44,253 nt of DNA from positions 1 to 44,253 of the forward strand of contig JAPOVX010000352.1 in NCBI GenBank assembly GCA_026707935.1. Reading direction: 5' to 3'. The DNA is from Paracoccaceae bacterium (lineage in GTDB: Bacteria; Pseudomonadota; Alphaproteobacteria; Rhodobacterales; Rhodobacteraceae). Below, piece by piece: positions 27,380-36,535 of the stretch. Position 1 is the first letter of the stretch; each line of letters starts with the position of its first letter. Under the pieces are notes generated by a model, which worked only from the letters and a program-made list of their open reading frames with translations, made no database searches and was not told where the DNA came from. Made by a program: the position numbers and the translations under genes.

Positions 27380-28317
27380 CAATAACCCCGGGAAAGTCTG
27401 ACGATCCCCTTCACCGGCTCCGCGCTGTTGAACCGGTGAAGGTTGCTCTCGAAGTAATCGATCTTTCGGTCAAGCTCGTCCTCGCATCCGCCGGCGCTGT
27501 GCTGGGTCAGAAGCAGGTTCGGGCAGCTCCAGAACGCGTGCTCGCGGGGAAGCGGTTCGGTTGCTGTCACGTCGATGACCGCGCCGGCAAGATCGCCGGC
27601 ATGGAGCCTTTCGGCGAGCGCGGCCTCGTCGAGCAGGGAGCCGCGCCCGGCATTGACGAGGATTGCCGATGACGGGATTCGAGCCAGGCGGTCCCGGTCG
27701 AACACTCCGGAAGTAGAGGAGGTGTGAGGCGCGACGCAGACGACGACGTCCGCGCCTTCCAGTGCACGGTCAAGCGCAACGGCGTCCCAGTTCCTGCCGA
27801 AGGATCGAATCCGGCAGCCGAACGGTTGCAGGATCTCGGCCAGCCTCCGGTTGATTGCCCCGAAGCCGAAGAACACGACTGCCGCATTGGCAAGAAGCCG
27901 GAGTCCGGGCCGAATCGCATGTCCTCGCCAGTGCCGGCGGGCCTTGAGGTCGACGCACTGATCGATTCCCCGCATGAGCGAGAGGATGCCCGCAAGGCAG
28001 GTCTCGGCGACCGGTTCGGCGTAGAATCCGGAGAGGTTGCAGACGACCGGCTGCTCCCGGTTCTCGACGTGATCCCAGGCGAGCGCCTCGTATTCTCCGA
28101 AACCCGTCGAATCCAGTTGCAGCCATTGCAGCGCACGACATTGCGCCAGCCAATGCCGGGGCGGATTGCCGAAGATGATCCGGCTCGAAAGGAACGTCTC
28201 TTTCACGACTTCGAAGGAAGTTCCCGGCCGGCAGAAATGCACGTCGTCCCGGCCCGCAAGCCTGCGAATGCGGTTTTGCCGGTCATTGTCGAATTCCAGG
28301 TAAACGAAGATCCCCAT
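27379..28317 (-). CDS. D-2-hydroxyacid dehydrogenase family protein
   Basis: Predicted 312-residue NAD(P)-dependent dehydrogenase. The Rossmann motif appears as VFFGFGAINRRLAE, followed by VVCVAPHT, VNAGRGSLLDE with the substrate-binding Arg, a conserved Asp/Glu pair in VIDVTATEPLP, and the catalytic His in LTQHSAGG. The usual GxGxxG is seen as GFGAIN, an Ala-Ile variant. It lies between the lyase and dehydratase genes on the minus strand. It may reduce the keto acid or act on a hydroxyacid of the same pathway; substrate unknown. Confidence 0.9.
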   Translation of the reverse strand: MGIFVYLEFDNDRQNRIRRLAGRDDVHFCRPGTSFEVVKETFLSSRIIFGNPPRHWLAQCRALQWLQLDSTGFGEYEALAWDHVENREQPVVCNLSGFYAEPVAETCLAGILSLMRGIDQCVDLKARRHWRGHAIRPGLRLLANAAVVFFGFGAINRRLAEILQPFGCRIRSFGRNWDAVALDRALEGADVVVCVAPHTSSTSGVFDRDRLARIPSSAILVNAGRGSLLDEAALAERLHAGDLAGAVIDVTATEPLPREHAFWSCPNLLLTQHSAGGCEDELDRKIDYFESNLHRFNSAEPVKGIVRLSRGY

Positions 28318-28394
28318 TCCCGGATTCCGTCATCCGGTCCAGTTCGGGTACGGTTCGCCGCGCCCTGGCAGGCGGCCGGCACGCCGTTCGCGCA

Positions 28395-29360
28395 TCATGG
28401 TCTGCCGCCGAGTCGCGGCGCGCCGATTTTCCTGAGCATGTCCAGGGTCTCCCGGCGGTAATGCTGCCGAATGTCCCGGGTCGGCGGCCGGCATCGGCTC
28501 GATGGAAGGCCGACAAGTTCCATGCAGAGCTTGTCGAGGTAGCCGTCCCCGCTGGTGAACTCCTGCTCGATGCGCGTCCGCAGCTTGTAGAAGGGCATTG
28601 CCTCCCGGACCAGCATGCGTGCGATTCCCGTGAAATCGCCCGCCTCGGCCCGGTCGACCAGGCGGATGCCCCATTCCGGCCAGAAATTGCAGTTGTGAAC
28701 CTCGAATGCGCGGGCGCCGAGGGCTGGCATGGCGCTGACGGCAAAGAACAGGTTGTTGTCGATGATCGTGAACCGTTCGGAAAAGTTCGAGGTCACATCC
28801 TCGAATTCCATCGCGTCCGTTCGCGGAACCGCCCATTTCAGACCTACCACATTCGGGATATCCGCCAGCCGCCCGACCATTTCGAAGGAGATGTTCGAAC
28901 TGGTCCAGAAGGTGTTGTAGATGATTATGCCGACATCAGGCGCGGCCTCGGCCGCCGCCCTGACAAACTCCTCGAAGTCGCCTTCGGTGTGGGTGAAGTA
29001 AAACGGGCAGGAAACCTGGATGAAGGTCGCGCCTACCCTGGACGCCTCCCGGGCAAGCCTCTGGAGTTCCAGCGTGCTCGTGGTCTGCGCCCCCATCGCC
29101 ACTGGGGCCTTTCCGGAAACCTCCTCCACGACGATCTCGGCCACGCGGACGCGTTCCTCGAAGGTCAGGGTGGAGAAATCACCCGCCGCACCTGCGGCGA
29201 GAAAGGTCGCATAGCGGCCGGTCAGCCCGGCGTCGATGAGAAACCGCACGTGCTCGCGGAGCGCCGGTTCATTGACGGGCAGGTCCGGTTGATCCCGAAA
29301 CGGTGTCGGAACCGTGACGTAACAGCCTTCCAGGCGTTTTCTGAGTGTCTCGTGGTCCAT
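28395..29360 (-). CDS. Dihydrodipicolinate synthase family lyase
   Basis: Predicted 321-residue class I aldolase of the DHDPS/N-acetylneuraminate lyase superfamily. It opens with VTVPTPFRD as in the family, has AAGAAGDFSTLTFEER (in place of GTTGE), the YNTFW segment where the proton-relay Tyr lies, and the Schiff-base Lys175 in VGLKWAV. Possible activities in this context are 2-keto-3-deoxy acid aldolase or dehydratase. It is unlikely to be DapA itself because the substrate-binding loop differs. The ATG at 29360 is chosen; the frame is open to 29387. It is the first gene of the minus-strand trio. Confidence 0.92.
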   Translation of the reverse strand: MDHETLRKRLEGCYVTVPTPFRDQPDLPVNEPALREHVRFLIDAGLTGRYATFLAAGAAGDFSTLTFEERVRVAEIVVEEVSGKAPVAMGAQTTSTLELQRLAREASRVGATFIQVSCPFYFTHTEGDFEEFVRAAAEAAPDVGIIIYNTFWTSSNISFEMVGRLADIPNVVGLKWAVPRTDAMEFEDVTSNFSERFTIIDNNLFFAVSAMPALGARAFEVHNCNFWPEWGIRLVDRAEAGDFTGIARMLVREAMPFYKLRTRIEQEFTSGDGYLDKLCMELVGLPSSRCRPPTRDIRQHYRRETLDMLRKIGAPRLGGRP

Positions 29361-29834
29361 GGGTCGCAGGTATGTGCTAGTCCTCACTGGCGAACCCGGG
29401 AGCCTTCCCGTCCCCGCAGGTGATGCCGAACATCAACAGTGAAGCCACCGAATATCACCATGACGGCCGGCCGGCACCACCCCAGGCAGCAGCCGGGAGC
29501 GAAGCGACCCGATCACGCGGTATTCGGCAAGCAGGTCTCCTTTTTTCCGTGTTCGCTTGGGCAGGTTATCGTCCGGAAGGCCCTGTTTCAAGGATCGGTT
29601 GCCCAGTTCATCGGACGGAATGTCGGCATTCCGACCGGCCTTTTCCCGTGCATTCGGCATGATCCCTGCGGCGGCGCAAAGGCATTTGGATGATCCTTCG
29701 CCGGCGCGGCCCCAGCGCGATGGGGCTGCTCACGCCTGCGGTACGTCCCGAAAGGGCTAACGCCGAAGGCGACTGAAAATTCGACATGCGGGACTCGACT
29801 CACGGGCCACGGGCAATCGACACGACAGTCCCTG
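29361..29834. other. Gap between lyase gene and soxG
   Basis: About 470 bases without a recognised gene. It should carry the promoter for the minus-strand sugar-acid trio and the end of the sox operon. No regulator gene, T-run terminator or conspicuous long palindrome was found. Confidence 0.5.
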
Positions 29835-30410
29835 TCAGGAATCCAGGTAACCCGGAAACGGGCCGATGGCCGCGTTTCCGAGCCAATTCTCAACGAATTC
29901 GCCGACCGAGCGAAAGCACATCAGCGAAACCGACTCCTGATCAGGCATCCAGACGGCGACAGGAACCTGGCCCAGCCTCGTTCGGATGAAGTTTCCTGGC
30001 CCGAATGCCTCGCGCGACAGGTTCGACGGACATCCCCTGGCAAGAACCTCGCGCGCCGACGGGCCACGGACATTGATCGTCACGCGCGCATCGGAAACAT
30101 CCGACAAAAGCACGTCTTCTCCGCCGAGCGCATCTTCGAGACCGGCAAGTGCCGTCTCGACATTGTTCCTCGGCACACGGATCAGGAGTTCGTCATGCGA
30201 CATCCAGGCAACGGAGCCGTCATCGCCGAATTCGATGCGGCGGGGTTCCGGAACCGCGCACCCGAACGCATTCCGGATTGCCTGGACCAGGGTCTCGGTG
30301 CCCGGATCACCCCGGAGCGTGATCATGCCGACAGGTTCCGCAAGGGCGAGCGTCACACCGGTGCCCGTGGTCCGGGTTGGTCCCGCATCACGTGGCTTCG
30401 AGGCCGGCAT
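29835..30410 (-). CDS. soxG: Sarcosine oxidase gamma subunit
   Basis: Predicted 191-residue gamma subunit of heterotetrameric sarcosine oxidase. It is a GcvT-like small protein that packs against the alpha subunit and is poorly conserved. Seen are a Gly/Leu-rich opening (VTLALAEPVGMITLRGD), AWMSHDELLIRVP, SDVSDARVTINVRGPSAREVLARGCP and SLMCFRSVGEFVENWL, in family order. ATG at 30410 overlaps the soxA stop (TGATG). Last gene of soxBDAG. Confidence 0.93.
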   Translation of the reverse strand: MPASKPRDAGPTRTTGTGVTLALAEPVGMITLRGDPGTETLVQAIRNAFGCAVPEPRRIEFGDDGSVAWMSHDELLIRVPRNNVETALAGLEDALGGEDVLLSDVSDARVTINVRGPSAREVLARGCPSNLSREAFGPGNFIRTRLGQVPVAVWMPDQESVSLMCFRSVGEFVENWLGNAAIGPFPGYLDS

Positions 30411-33406
30411 CACGACAGAAACTGCGGATCGACGATTCGGGCCTGAACCGGGTCGCCGCCTTGCGGACGAAAACTGATCACTTCGCCCTTTCTCTCCGGT
30501 CCCCTTTGCACGAGGCCAAGCGCGATCGAGCGTTTCAGCGTAGGAGACCAATAGCTCGATGTTACCCGCCCGATCATGTCTGGCGCTCCGCCAGGTCTCT
30601 TCGCCCCACCCGTTGCGTAGGCGCCGTCCGGGAGTACCCGTTCCGGGTCAAGGGTCTCGAGGCCGACATATTGCCATCGCTCCGGGTCGGTCAGGAACGG
30701 CCGTGCCTGCGCACGTTTCCCGAGAAAGTCGTCCTTCTTTCCCGATACGGCCCAGTGCAGACCGAGATCCTGCGGTGTGACCGTACCGTCAGTCTCGTCA
30801 CCGATCATGATGAATCCCTTTTCCGCCCGCATGATGTGAAGCGCCTCGGTACCGTAGGGCATGATTCCATGTGGCTCTCCCTCCTGCAACAAACGCTCCC
30901 AGAGTTCCAATCCGCGAGACGCCGGCACCTGAATCTCGTAGCTCAGTTCGCCGGAAAACGAGATGCGATAGACGCGTGCAGTGACGCCTCCGACCCGGGT
31001 GTCCACGAAACCCATGAACGGCAGCGCGGCGTCCGAAATGCCGGGCCCGCCCGTCTGGCCCAGGACTGAAGCGGCTTGCGGCCCGACGATACCGATCTGG
31101 GCGAACTGTTCCGTCTGGTTGATCGTCCAGACCTTCCAGGTCCACCATTCCGTCTGCAGCCACTCTTCCATCCAGGCATGGATTCTGTCGGACCCGCCCG
31201 ACGTTGTGTGGCACAGGAAACTGTCGCCGGAGAGCCGGGCAACCACGCCGTCATCGATGACAAACCCGTTCTCGTTGCACATCAACCCGTAGCGGCACTT
31301 GCCCGGCTTCAGTGACGACATCATGCCCGTATACATCATGTCCATGAAACGCGGAGCATCCGGGCCCTTGACCAGGATCTTGCCGAGCGTCGACGCATCG
31401 AGCAGGCCCACCCGCTGCCGGGTGTTGAGGATTTCCCTGTTGACGGCCTCCCCGGTCGTCTCCGCGCCCCTCAGGTAGCAGAACGGCCTGCGCCAGTCGG
31501 CGACCGGCTCCCAGTATGCGCCGTTGTCGTCATGCCATCCATCGATCGGTGTCTTCCGGGTCGGCTTGAAGAGGGAACCGCGCGCTTCCCCGGCAATCGT
31601 TCCGAAGGCGACCGGAATATAAGGTGGTCGAAACGTCGTCGTCCCAACGTCTTCGATATCCCGCTCAAGGCAACCCGCAAGCACCGAAAGGCCATTGATG
31701 TTGGACAGCTTGCCCTGGTCGGTCGCCATGCCGAGCGTCGTGTAACGCTTGGCATGTTCGACGGATTCGAACCCTTCCCGTACCGCGAGTTCGATGTCCG
31801 AAACCTTGACGTCGTTCTGGAAATCAAGGAAAGCCTTTGACCGCAGGCTTGGTGCCGTGCGCATTGGCAGGATCCATGAGGACTCGGGGGGATCTTCGGT
31901 TGGCGCCGATACGTGCGGCAGGTCGGACGAACCGGTGTTCCGGTCATGACCGGCCCGTCGCGCGGCCTCCCGGCCGGCGGCGTCGGCATTGGCGGGTATG
32001 TCGCTGGCATTCATGATACCATTCGCACTTCCGCACGAAATGACCATCCCCCTCCCGTCGGCTCCCCGGGGCGGACGGTCAGGGTTCGGGCAGAAACAGG
32101 ACCAGTCCCGGTTCCACGCCAGTTTTCCGCCGCAGTGAGACCAGAGGTGAACGGCCGGTGACCAGCCCCCGGACATGGCGACAGCGTCGCAGGCAATGCG
32201 TTCACTGGTCGGACCGCTGCCGCCCGAAGGGCAGATTTCAACCTCCCTGACCCGGCGCGTTCCCCTTGCCCTCGAAACGGCGGCACCCGGAATGACATGC
32301 AGCCCTGCCTCTCTTGCGGCCGCGACCTGCATGCCTTCGGCCGAAGCCCGCGTGTCCACGATGGCCGGGACCTCGATGCCGATCTGCGAAAGCCGGACCG
32401 CAGTCAGGTAGGCGTTGTCGTTGTTAGTGACGACCACGACCCTCTCGCCGACCCCGACGCCGTAATCGACGGCGTAGTCCCGCGCCGCGGAAGCCAGCAT
32501 GATTCCCGGAACATCGTTTCCTGCGAAAGCGAGTGGCCGCTCGATCGCCCCGGTTGCCATGACGATCATGCGTGCGCGAATGCGCCACAGTCTCTGGGCG
32601 GGACGACCCGACTCGGTGCATCCGTTCTGCAGGTCTTCGCAGGCCAGAACGTAGCCGTGGTCGTAGACTCCGAGCGCGGTCGTTCGTTTTCGGACCGTTA
32701 CCCTCGCGTTCGTCTTCAGGGACGTGACCGTTTTTCGGGTCCATTCGTCCGCATCCTGTCCGTCGACCGCGGTGTCGTCGACCGCCATCCGTCCGCCGAA
32801 ACAACCGCCCTGTTCAAGGAGCAGGACGCGCGCGCCGGAATCGGCCGCGGAACCGGCTGCAATCAGCCCGGCCAGACCGCCCCCGACGACCAGGACATCC
32901 GTATGGGCGAAGAAGTGTTCGTAGGTGTCGGGATCGCTGTCCGTGGGCGGGTTCCCCAAACCTGCTGCGCGCCTGATGAGCGGTTCGAAGAGGTGCTTCC
33001 AGCCGAAACGGGGGCTCTTGAAGGTCTTGTAGTAGAAACCCGCGGCGAACATCGGTGCCAGGAAACCTGAAACGGCTCCGAGATCGAATTCAAGGCTCGG
33101 CCAATGATTCTGGCTCGAACAGCGCAGTCCCTCGTGCAGGAAAACGGTCGTTGCCCGCTGGTTGGGCTGCCTGCGCGCGCCCGCTCCGGTTTCGACCAGC
33201 GCATTCGGCTCTTCAGGCCCCGAAGCCACGATCCCCCGGGGCCGGTGATACTTGAACGATCGTCCGACCAGCACCTGGTCGTTGGCAAGGAGCGCGGACG
33301 CAATGGTGTCGCCCTTCAGGCCCGACAGTTTCCGGTTGTTCCAGGAAAATCCGAGGGGCCGGGCCCGGTCGATCAGGCGGCCTCCCTCGGGCAAACGTCC
33401 GCTCAT
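30410..33406 (-). CDS. soxA: Sarcosine oxidase alpha subunit
   Basis: Large subunit (998 residues) of heterotetrameric sarcosine oxidase. Domains in order: N-terminal ferredoxin-like fold (GDTIASALLAND), FAD/NAD-binding half with VLVVGGGLAGLIAA, a second dinucleotide motif around VVVVTNNDNAYL, and a C-terminal GcvT/aminomethyltransferase half (EFAQIGIVGPQ-like and FSGELSYEIQVP) that binds tetrahydrofolate. The tunnel between subunits channels the imine product to folate, giving 5,10-methylene-THF (family knowledge). The start ATG at 33406 overlaps the soxD stop (ATGA). An in-frame extension to 33565 lies inside soxD and is rejected. Length matches the 960-1010 residue family. Confidence 0.97.
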   Translation of the reverse strand: MSGRLPEGGRLIDRARPLGFSWNNRKLSGLKGDTIASALLANDQVLVGRSFKYHRPRGIVASGPEEPNALVETGAGARRQPNQRATTVFLHEGLRCSSQNHWPSLEFDLGAVSGFLAPMFAAGFYYKTFKSPRFGWKHLFEPLIRRAAGLGNPPTDSDPDTYEHFFAHTDVLVVGGGLAGLIAAGSAADSGARVLLLEQGGCFGGRMAVDDTAVDGQDADEWTRKTVTSLKTNARVTVRKRTTALGVYDHGYVLACEDLQNGCTESGRPAQRLWRIRARMIVMATGAIERPLAFAGNDVPGIMLASAARDYAVDYGVGVGERVVVVTNNDNAYLTAVRLSQIGIEVPAIVDTRASAEGMQVAAAREAGLHVIPGAAVSRARGTRRVREVEICPSGGSGPTSERIACDAVAMSGGWSPAVHLWSHCGGKLAWNRDWSCFCPNPDRPPRGADGRGMVISCGSANGIMNASDIPANADAAGREAARRAGHDRNTGSSDLPHVSAPTEDPPESSWILPMRTAPSLRSKAFLDFQNDVKVSDIELAVREGFESVEHAKRYTTLGMATDQGKLSNINGLSVLAGCLERDIEDVGTTTFRPPYIPVAFGTIAGEARGSLFKPTRKTPIDGWHDDNGAYWEPVADWRRPFCYLRGAETTGEAVNREILNTRQRVGLLDASTLGKILVKGPDAPRFMDMMYTGMMSSLKPGKCRYGLMCNENGFVIDDGVVARLSGDSFLCHTTSGGSDRIHAWMEEWLQTEWWTWKVWTINQTEQFAQIGIVGPQAASVLGQTGGPGISDAALPFMGFVDTRVGGVTARVYRISFSGELSYEIQVPASRGLELWERLLQEGEPHGIMPYGTEALHIMRAEKGFIMIGDETDGTVTPQDLGLHWAVSGKKDDFLGKRAQARPFLTDPERWQYVGLETLDPERVLPDGAYATGGAKRPGGAPDMIGRVTSSYWSPTLKRSIALGLVQRGPERKGEVISFRPQGGDPVQARIVDPQFLS

Positions 33407-33729
33407 CCCTGGCCCCCCTGCCAGTCGGGTCGTTTCGCCCTGATGCGTTCCTTGATCCAGTCCGGAGGTTCCAGTGTTTGTGCCGGGTAGGTTCCGAAGA
33501 CCTCGTGCGTTCGCGTGCACCTCGCGGCATGGAACCATTTGCCGCACCCGAACGCGTGCCGCCATCGTTCAAAGTGAACGCCATCGGGGTTGACGCGAAG
33601 GAACAGGTAGTCCTCGAAATCCTCGTCGCTCGAGCCGGGACCGTGTCGGGCGATATGAGCCTGTCCACCGCAGGCCAGTTCGGTTTCGTCCGCCTCCGCA
33701 CCGCAATACGGGCAAGTCAGTTGAAGCAC
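33403..33729 (-). CDS. soxD: Sarcosine oxidase delta subunit
   Basis: Predicted 108-residue zinc-binding delta subunit. It opens with LTCPYCG, and a second set of His/Cys (RWRHAFGCGKWF, AARC) completes the zinc site; YLFLRVNPDGVHFERW is the conserved core. A GTG at 33729 directly before LQLTCPYCG is taken as start, since upstream in-frame residues show no conservation. Its stop overlaps the soxA start by four bases, and soxB ends 136 bases upstream. Confidence 0.94.
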   Translation of the reverse strand: MLQLTCPYCGAEADETELACGGQAHIARHGPGSSDEDFEDYLFLRVNPDGVHFERWRHAFGCGKWFHAARCTRTHEVFGTYPAQTLEPPDWIKERIRAKRPDWQGGQG

Positions 33730-33865
33730 CGTGTTCCCCCTCGTTCCCGGGAATGACCTGCCGGTGCCGGACAATCCCGCGCCCGGCTCAATTCCTGCCG
33801 GGGCGACTGGCTACGCATCCGTTCCTCCCGACGACCGTGCATCGCCTGCGATCTGCGCCCGGCCG

Positions 33866-35113
33866 TCAATGCGCCACCCCGGCGGCGACGCTCTCATCGA
33901 TGAACCGCCCCTCGCGAAATCGGTCGAGACTGAACGGTGCCGCCAGACGACCGGGCTCACCTTTCGCGATCAACTCCGCCATGGCCCAGCCGGACCCCGG
34001 GATCGCCTTGAAGCCGCCCGTGCCCCAGCCGCAATTGATGTAACAGTTGTCCAGCGGTGTTTTCGAAATGATCGGGGATCGATCACCAGTCATGTCGACA
34101 ATCCCCGCCCATTGTCGGAGCATCTTGAGGCGGGAAATGATCGGAAAGGTTTCGACCAGGGCGCGAACGGTTTCCTCGACGTGATGAAATGAACCGCGCT
34201 GCGAGTAGTTGTTGAATCCGTCGGCCCCACCTCCGATCACCATCTCGCCCTTGTCGGACTGGGACATGTACCCGTGAACGGTATTGGCCATGACGACGAT
34301 GTCCATGCAGGGTTTGACCGGTTCGGAAACCAGGGCCTGCAGCGCTACGGACTCGATCGGAAGCCGGAACCCGGCCATTCCGGAAAGGATGCCGGAGTGC
34401 CCCGCAACGACAATTCCGAGCTTTCGGCAATCGATCGGCCCGCGGCTCGTCTCGACACCCGTGACAGCACCACGCGACTGGTTGATCGCGGTAACCTCGC
34501 AATTCTCGATGATATCCATGCCCATCGCCGAGGCGGCGCGGGCGTAACCCCAGGCAACGGCGTCGTGCCGAGCGGTTCCTCCACGAGGCTGCCAAAGTGC
34601 GCCGAGCACCGGGTAACGCGGTCCGTCAATGTTGATGATCGGGCAGAGTTCCTTCACCCGTTCGGGCCCGATGAACTCTGTTTCGACTCCCTGGATCGCG
34701 TTGGCCTGTGCTGTTCGTTGATAACCGCGAACCTCATGGTGGGTCTGGGCGAGCATCGCGACCCCGCGTGGGCTGAACATCACGTTGTAGTTCAGGTCCT
34801 GGCTGAGCGTTTCGTAGAGAGCCCGGGCCTTTTCGTAGATTGCCGCGGATGCATCCTGAAGGTAGTTCGAGCGGATGATCGTGGTGTTACGGCCGGTATT
34901 CCCACCGCCGAGCCAGCCTTTTTCGACGATCGCCACGTTCCTGATGCCGTGGTTGCGCCCGAGGTAATAGGCTGTTGCGAGTCCATGCCCGCCGGCGCCG
35001 ACGATGACGACATCGTAGGCGCGCCCGGGGTCGGGAGAACGCCAGGCTCGTTCCCAACCGGAGTTGCGGCGGAAAGCCTCCCTGGCGATGGCAATTGCCG
35101 AGTACCGCTTCAT
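33866..35113 (-). CDS. soxB: Sarcosine oxidase beta subunit
   Basis: Flavoprotein subunit (415 residues) of heterotetrameric sarcosine oxidase, binding FAD at the sarcosine site and the covalent FMN. It has VVIVGAGGHGLATAYYL with an acidic strand end (NVAIVEKGWLGGGNTGRNT), and GGTARHDAVAWG, whose His fits the known FMN attachment site. The C-terminal part has the NCGWGTGGFKAIP motif. ATG at 35113 (MKRYSAIAI) is the family start; an ATG at 35131 is also in frame. It heads the operon soxBDAG, divergent from ccmI. A 12-base palindrome (35187-35198) lies 74 bases upstream. Confidence 0.97.
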   Translation of the reverse strand: MKRYSAIAIAREAFRRNSGWERAWRSPDPGRAYDVVIVGAGGHGLATAYYLGRNHGIRNVAIVEKGWLGGGNTGRNTTIIRSNYLQDASAAIYEKARALYETLSQDLNYNVMFSPRGVAMLAQTHHEVRGYQRTAQANAIQGVETEFIGPERVKELCPIINIDGPRYPVLGALWQPRGGTARHDAVAWGYARAASAMGMDIIENCEVTAINQSRGAVTGVETSRGPIDCRKLGIVVAGHSGILSGMAGFRLPIESVALQALVSEPVKPCMDIVVMANTVHGYMSQSDKGEMVIGGGADGFNNYSQRGSFHHVEETVRALVETFPIISRLKMLRQWAGIVDMTGDRSPIISKTPLDNCYINCGWGTGGFKAIPGSGWAMAELIAKGEPGRLAAPFSLDRFREGRFIDESVAAGVAH

Positions 35114-35186
35114 CGACCGCAGCTGCCCCATGCTATAGTTCCGGCGACGCACCGATGATCCGGACCGACCGGACCGGACCGGCGAG

Positions 35187-35198
35187 TATGTGCACATA
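35187..35198. promoter_or_regulatory. Perfect palindrome between soxB and ccmI
   Basis: TATGTGCACATA is a perfect 12-base palindrome in the 288-base divergent soxB/ccmI gap, 74 bases upstream of soxB. Just to its left is a short GGACC-type repeat (about 35158-35182). It is a plausible operator for the sox operon; the regulator is not in the window. Confidence 0.4.
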
Positions 35199-35401
35199 GA
35201 CATGATTCGCGCCGATTTCCATGCGCCGAATCGACATGAGGGCGGCGAACGAAAGAAGTACACGAGCAGTCAGGAGGTCGTGCATGTTCGCCGGCAGCGG
35301 CGGCACTTCCCGGATCAACCGAAAAACGGTACGAATGCCCGCGGCGGCGCGAGGCACGTCCGGCTGAAACCGGGACGGATCGCGAGCGTCATCGAACGCC
35401 T

Positions 35402-36535
35402 ATGGGAGTTGCCGATTTCCAAATGTTCTGGCTCGTCGTCGGACTAGTCCTGGCCACAGTGGTCGTCGTCGCCGTCAGGCCGCTCGTAAGCGGGAAGGAA
35501 TCCTTCGGGAAGCCATCGTCGCACGACCTGGACGTATTCAAGGACCAGTTGGCTTCGGTTGACGCGGATGTCGCTCGCGGTGTGCTGACGGAAGATCAGG
35601 CGGGTCCGACACGTCTTGAAATCTCGCGGCGAATCCTTGCTGCCGACAGGCGATCTCGCGAAGAATCCGAGCCCGGTCCCGCCGGCAGGACCGCAAACCG
35701 CATTGCGGTCGCGATCCTCGTGGTTTTCCTGGGCATGGGCAGCCTAGGCCTTTACGGCCTGGTCGGATCGCCGGGGTTGCCCGACCTTCCGCTGTCAGAA
35801 CGAATACGCGTGATGAATGCAAGTCGTCCCGGTCAGCTCGATGCCGAGCGCACGGTGCGTGTCCCGGCGATCGAGCCGGCAGAACAGGAGGAAGAACTCG
35901 TTCGCCAGCTCCGGGATGTCGTTTCGTCCCGTCCCGATGACGCGACCGGGTTGAGACTACTCGCCAGGCACGAGGCAAGAACTGGCCGGCTGCTCGAGGC
36001 CAGGCAGTTCCAGGCGCGCGTGATCGATGTACTGGGTGCGGAAGCAGGGGCCGAAGACTTCAATGACCTTGCCGTCTACATGATTGGCGCGGCAGGGGGC
36101 TATATCTCTCCCGAGGCCGAGGCCGTCCTTTCGCGGGCTCTCGAGAGGGATCCGGAAAACAGGCGTACGCGGCATCTCTTGGCGATCGCCCTGTTGCAGG
36201 CCGGGCGCAAGGCGCAGGCGATCCGGACCTGGCAGCAACTGCTTTCCGAAGCACCTGTTCGTCCTTCGGCAGAGGAAATCCGACAGATCCTCGAAGCGGC
36301 AAGTGATCACCCCTCGGCCAGGCGCATAACCGAGGCATTCGAACCGGATCGAACCGGAACGGTCATCAATGAGGATGACCAGCCGGCAAATCCGGAAAGC
36401 GGGAATTCCACCCTGCGTCCCGAGGCTGGGCAAGGAGCCGGAAACGGGACCCCCGCAGACAGGCGACCCGACAGCGTGCCGGAGCCGGTCCGCCCCGGTG
36501 CGGACGTTCCCGACAGCGGAGGCATCGGAAAGTGA
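35402..36535 (+). CDS. ccmI: Cytochrome c biogenesis protein CcmI
   Basis: Predicted 377-residue inner-membrane protein of the cytochrome c maturation system (System I), which chaperones apocytochrome to the heme lyase. Two transmembrane segments (about residues 8-27 and 95-118) flank a cytosolic leucine-zipper-like loop (VFKDQLASVDADVARGVL). After the second helix a periplasmic TPR part follows (GRLLEARQFQARV, ALERDPENRRTRHLLAIALLQAGR, AIRTWQQLL). A Pro/Gly-rich tail ends the protein. It has the E-x-x-V/DVARG layout of CcmI. It overlaps the ruvX start by four bases. Other ccm genes are not in the window. Confidence 0.9.
   Translation: MGVADFQMFWLVVGLVLATVVVVAVRPLVSGKESFGKPSSHDLDVFKDQLASVDADVARGVLTEDQAGPTRLEISRRILAADRRSREESEPGPAGRTANRIAVAILVVFLGMGSLGLYGLVGSPGLPDLPLSERIRVMNASRPGQLDAERTVRVPAIEPAEQEEELVRQLRDVVSSRPDDATGLRLLARHEARTGRLLEARQFQARVIDVLGAEAGAEDFNDLAVYMIGAAGGYISPEAEAVLSRALERDPENRRTRHLLAIALLQAGRKAQAIRTWQQLLSEAPVRPSAEEIRQILEAASDHPSARRITEAFEPDRTGTVINEDDQPANPESGNSTLRPEAGQGAGNGTPADRRPDSVPEPVRPGADVPDSGGIGK

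Noticed and set aside
33407-33565. N-terminal extension of soxA
   Set aside because: The extension overlaps soxD and has no similarity; the ATGA overlap places the start at 33406.
35158-35182. GGACC-type short repeat near the sox/ccm gap as a possible CRISPR-like or iteron element
   Set aside because: Only three or four 5-base units are present, expected by chance in GC-rich DNA, and no spacers or longer units occur.
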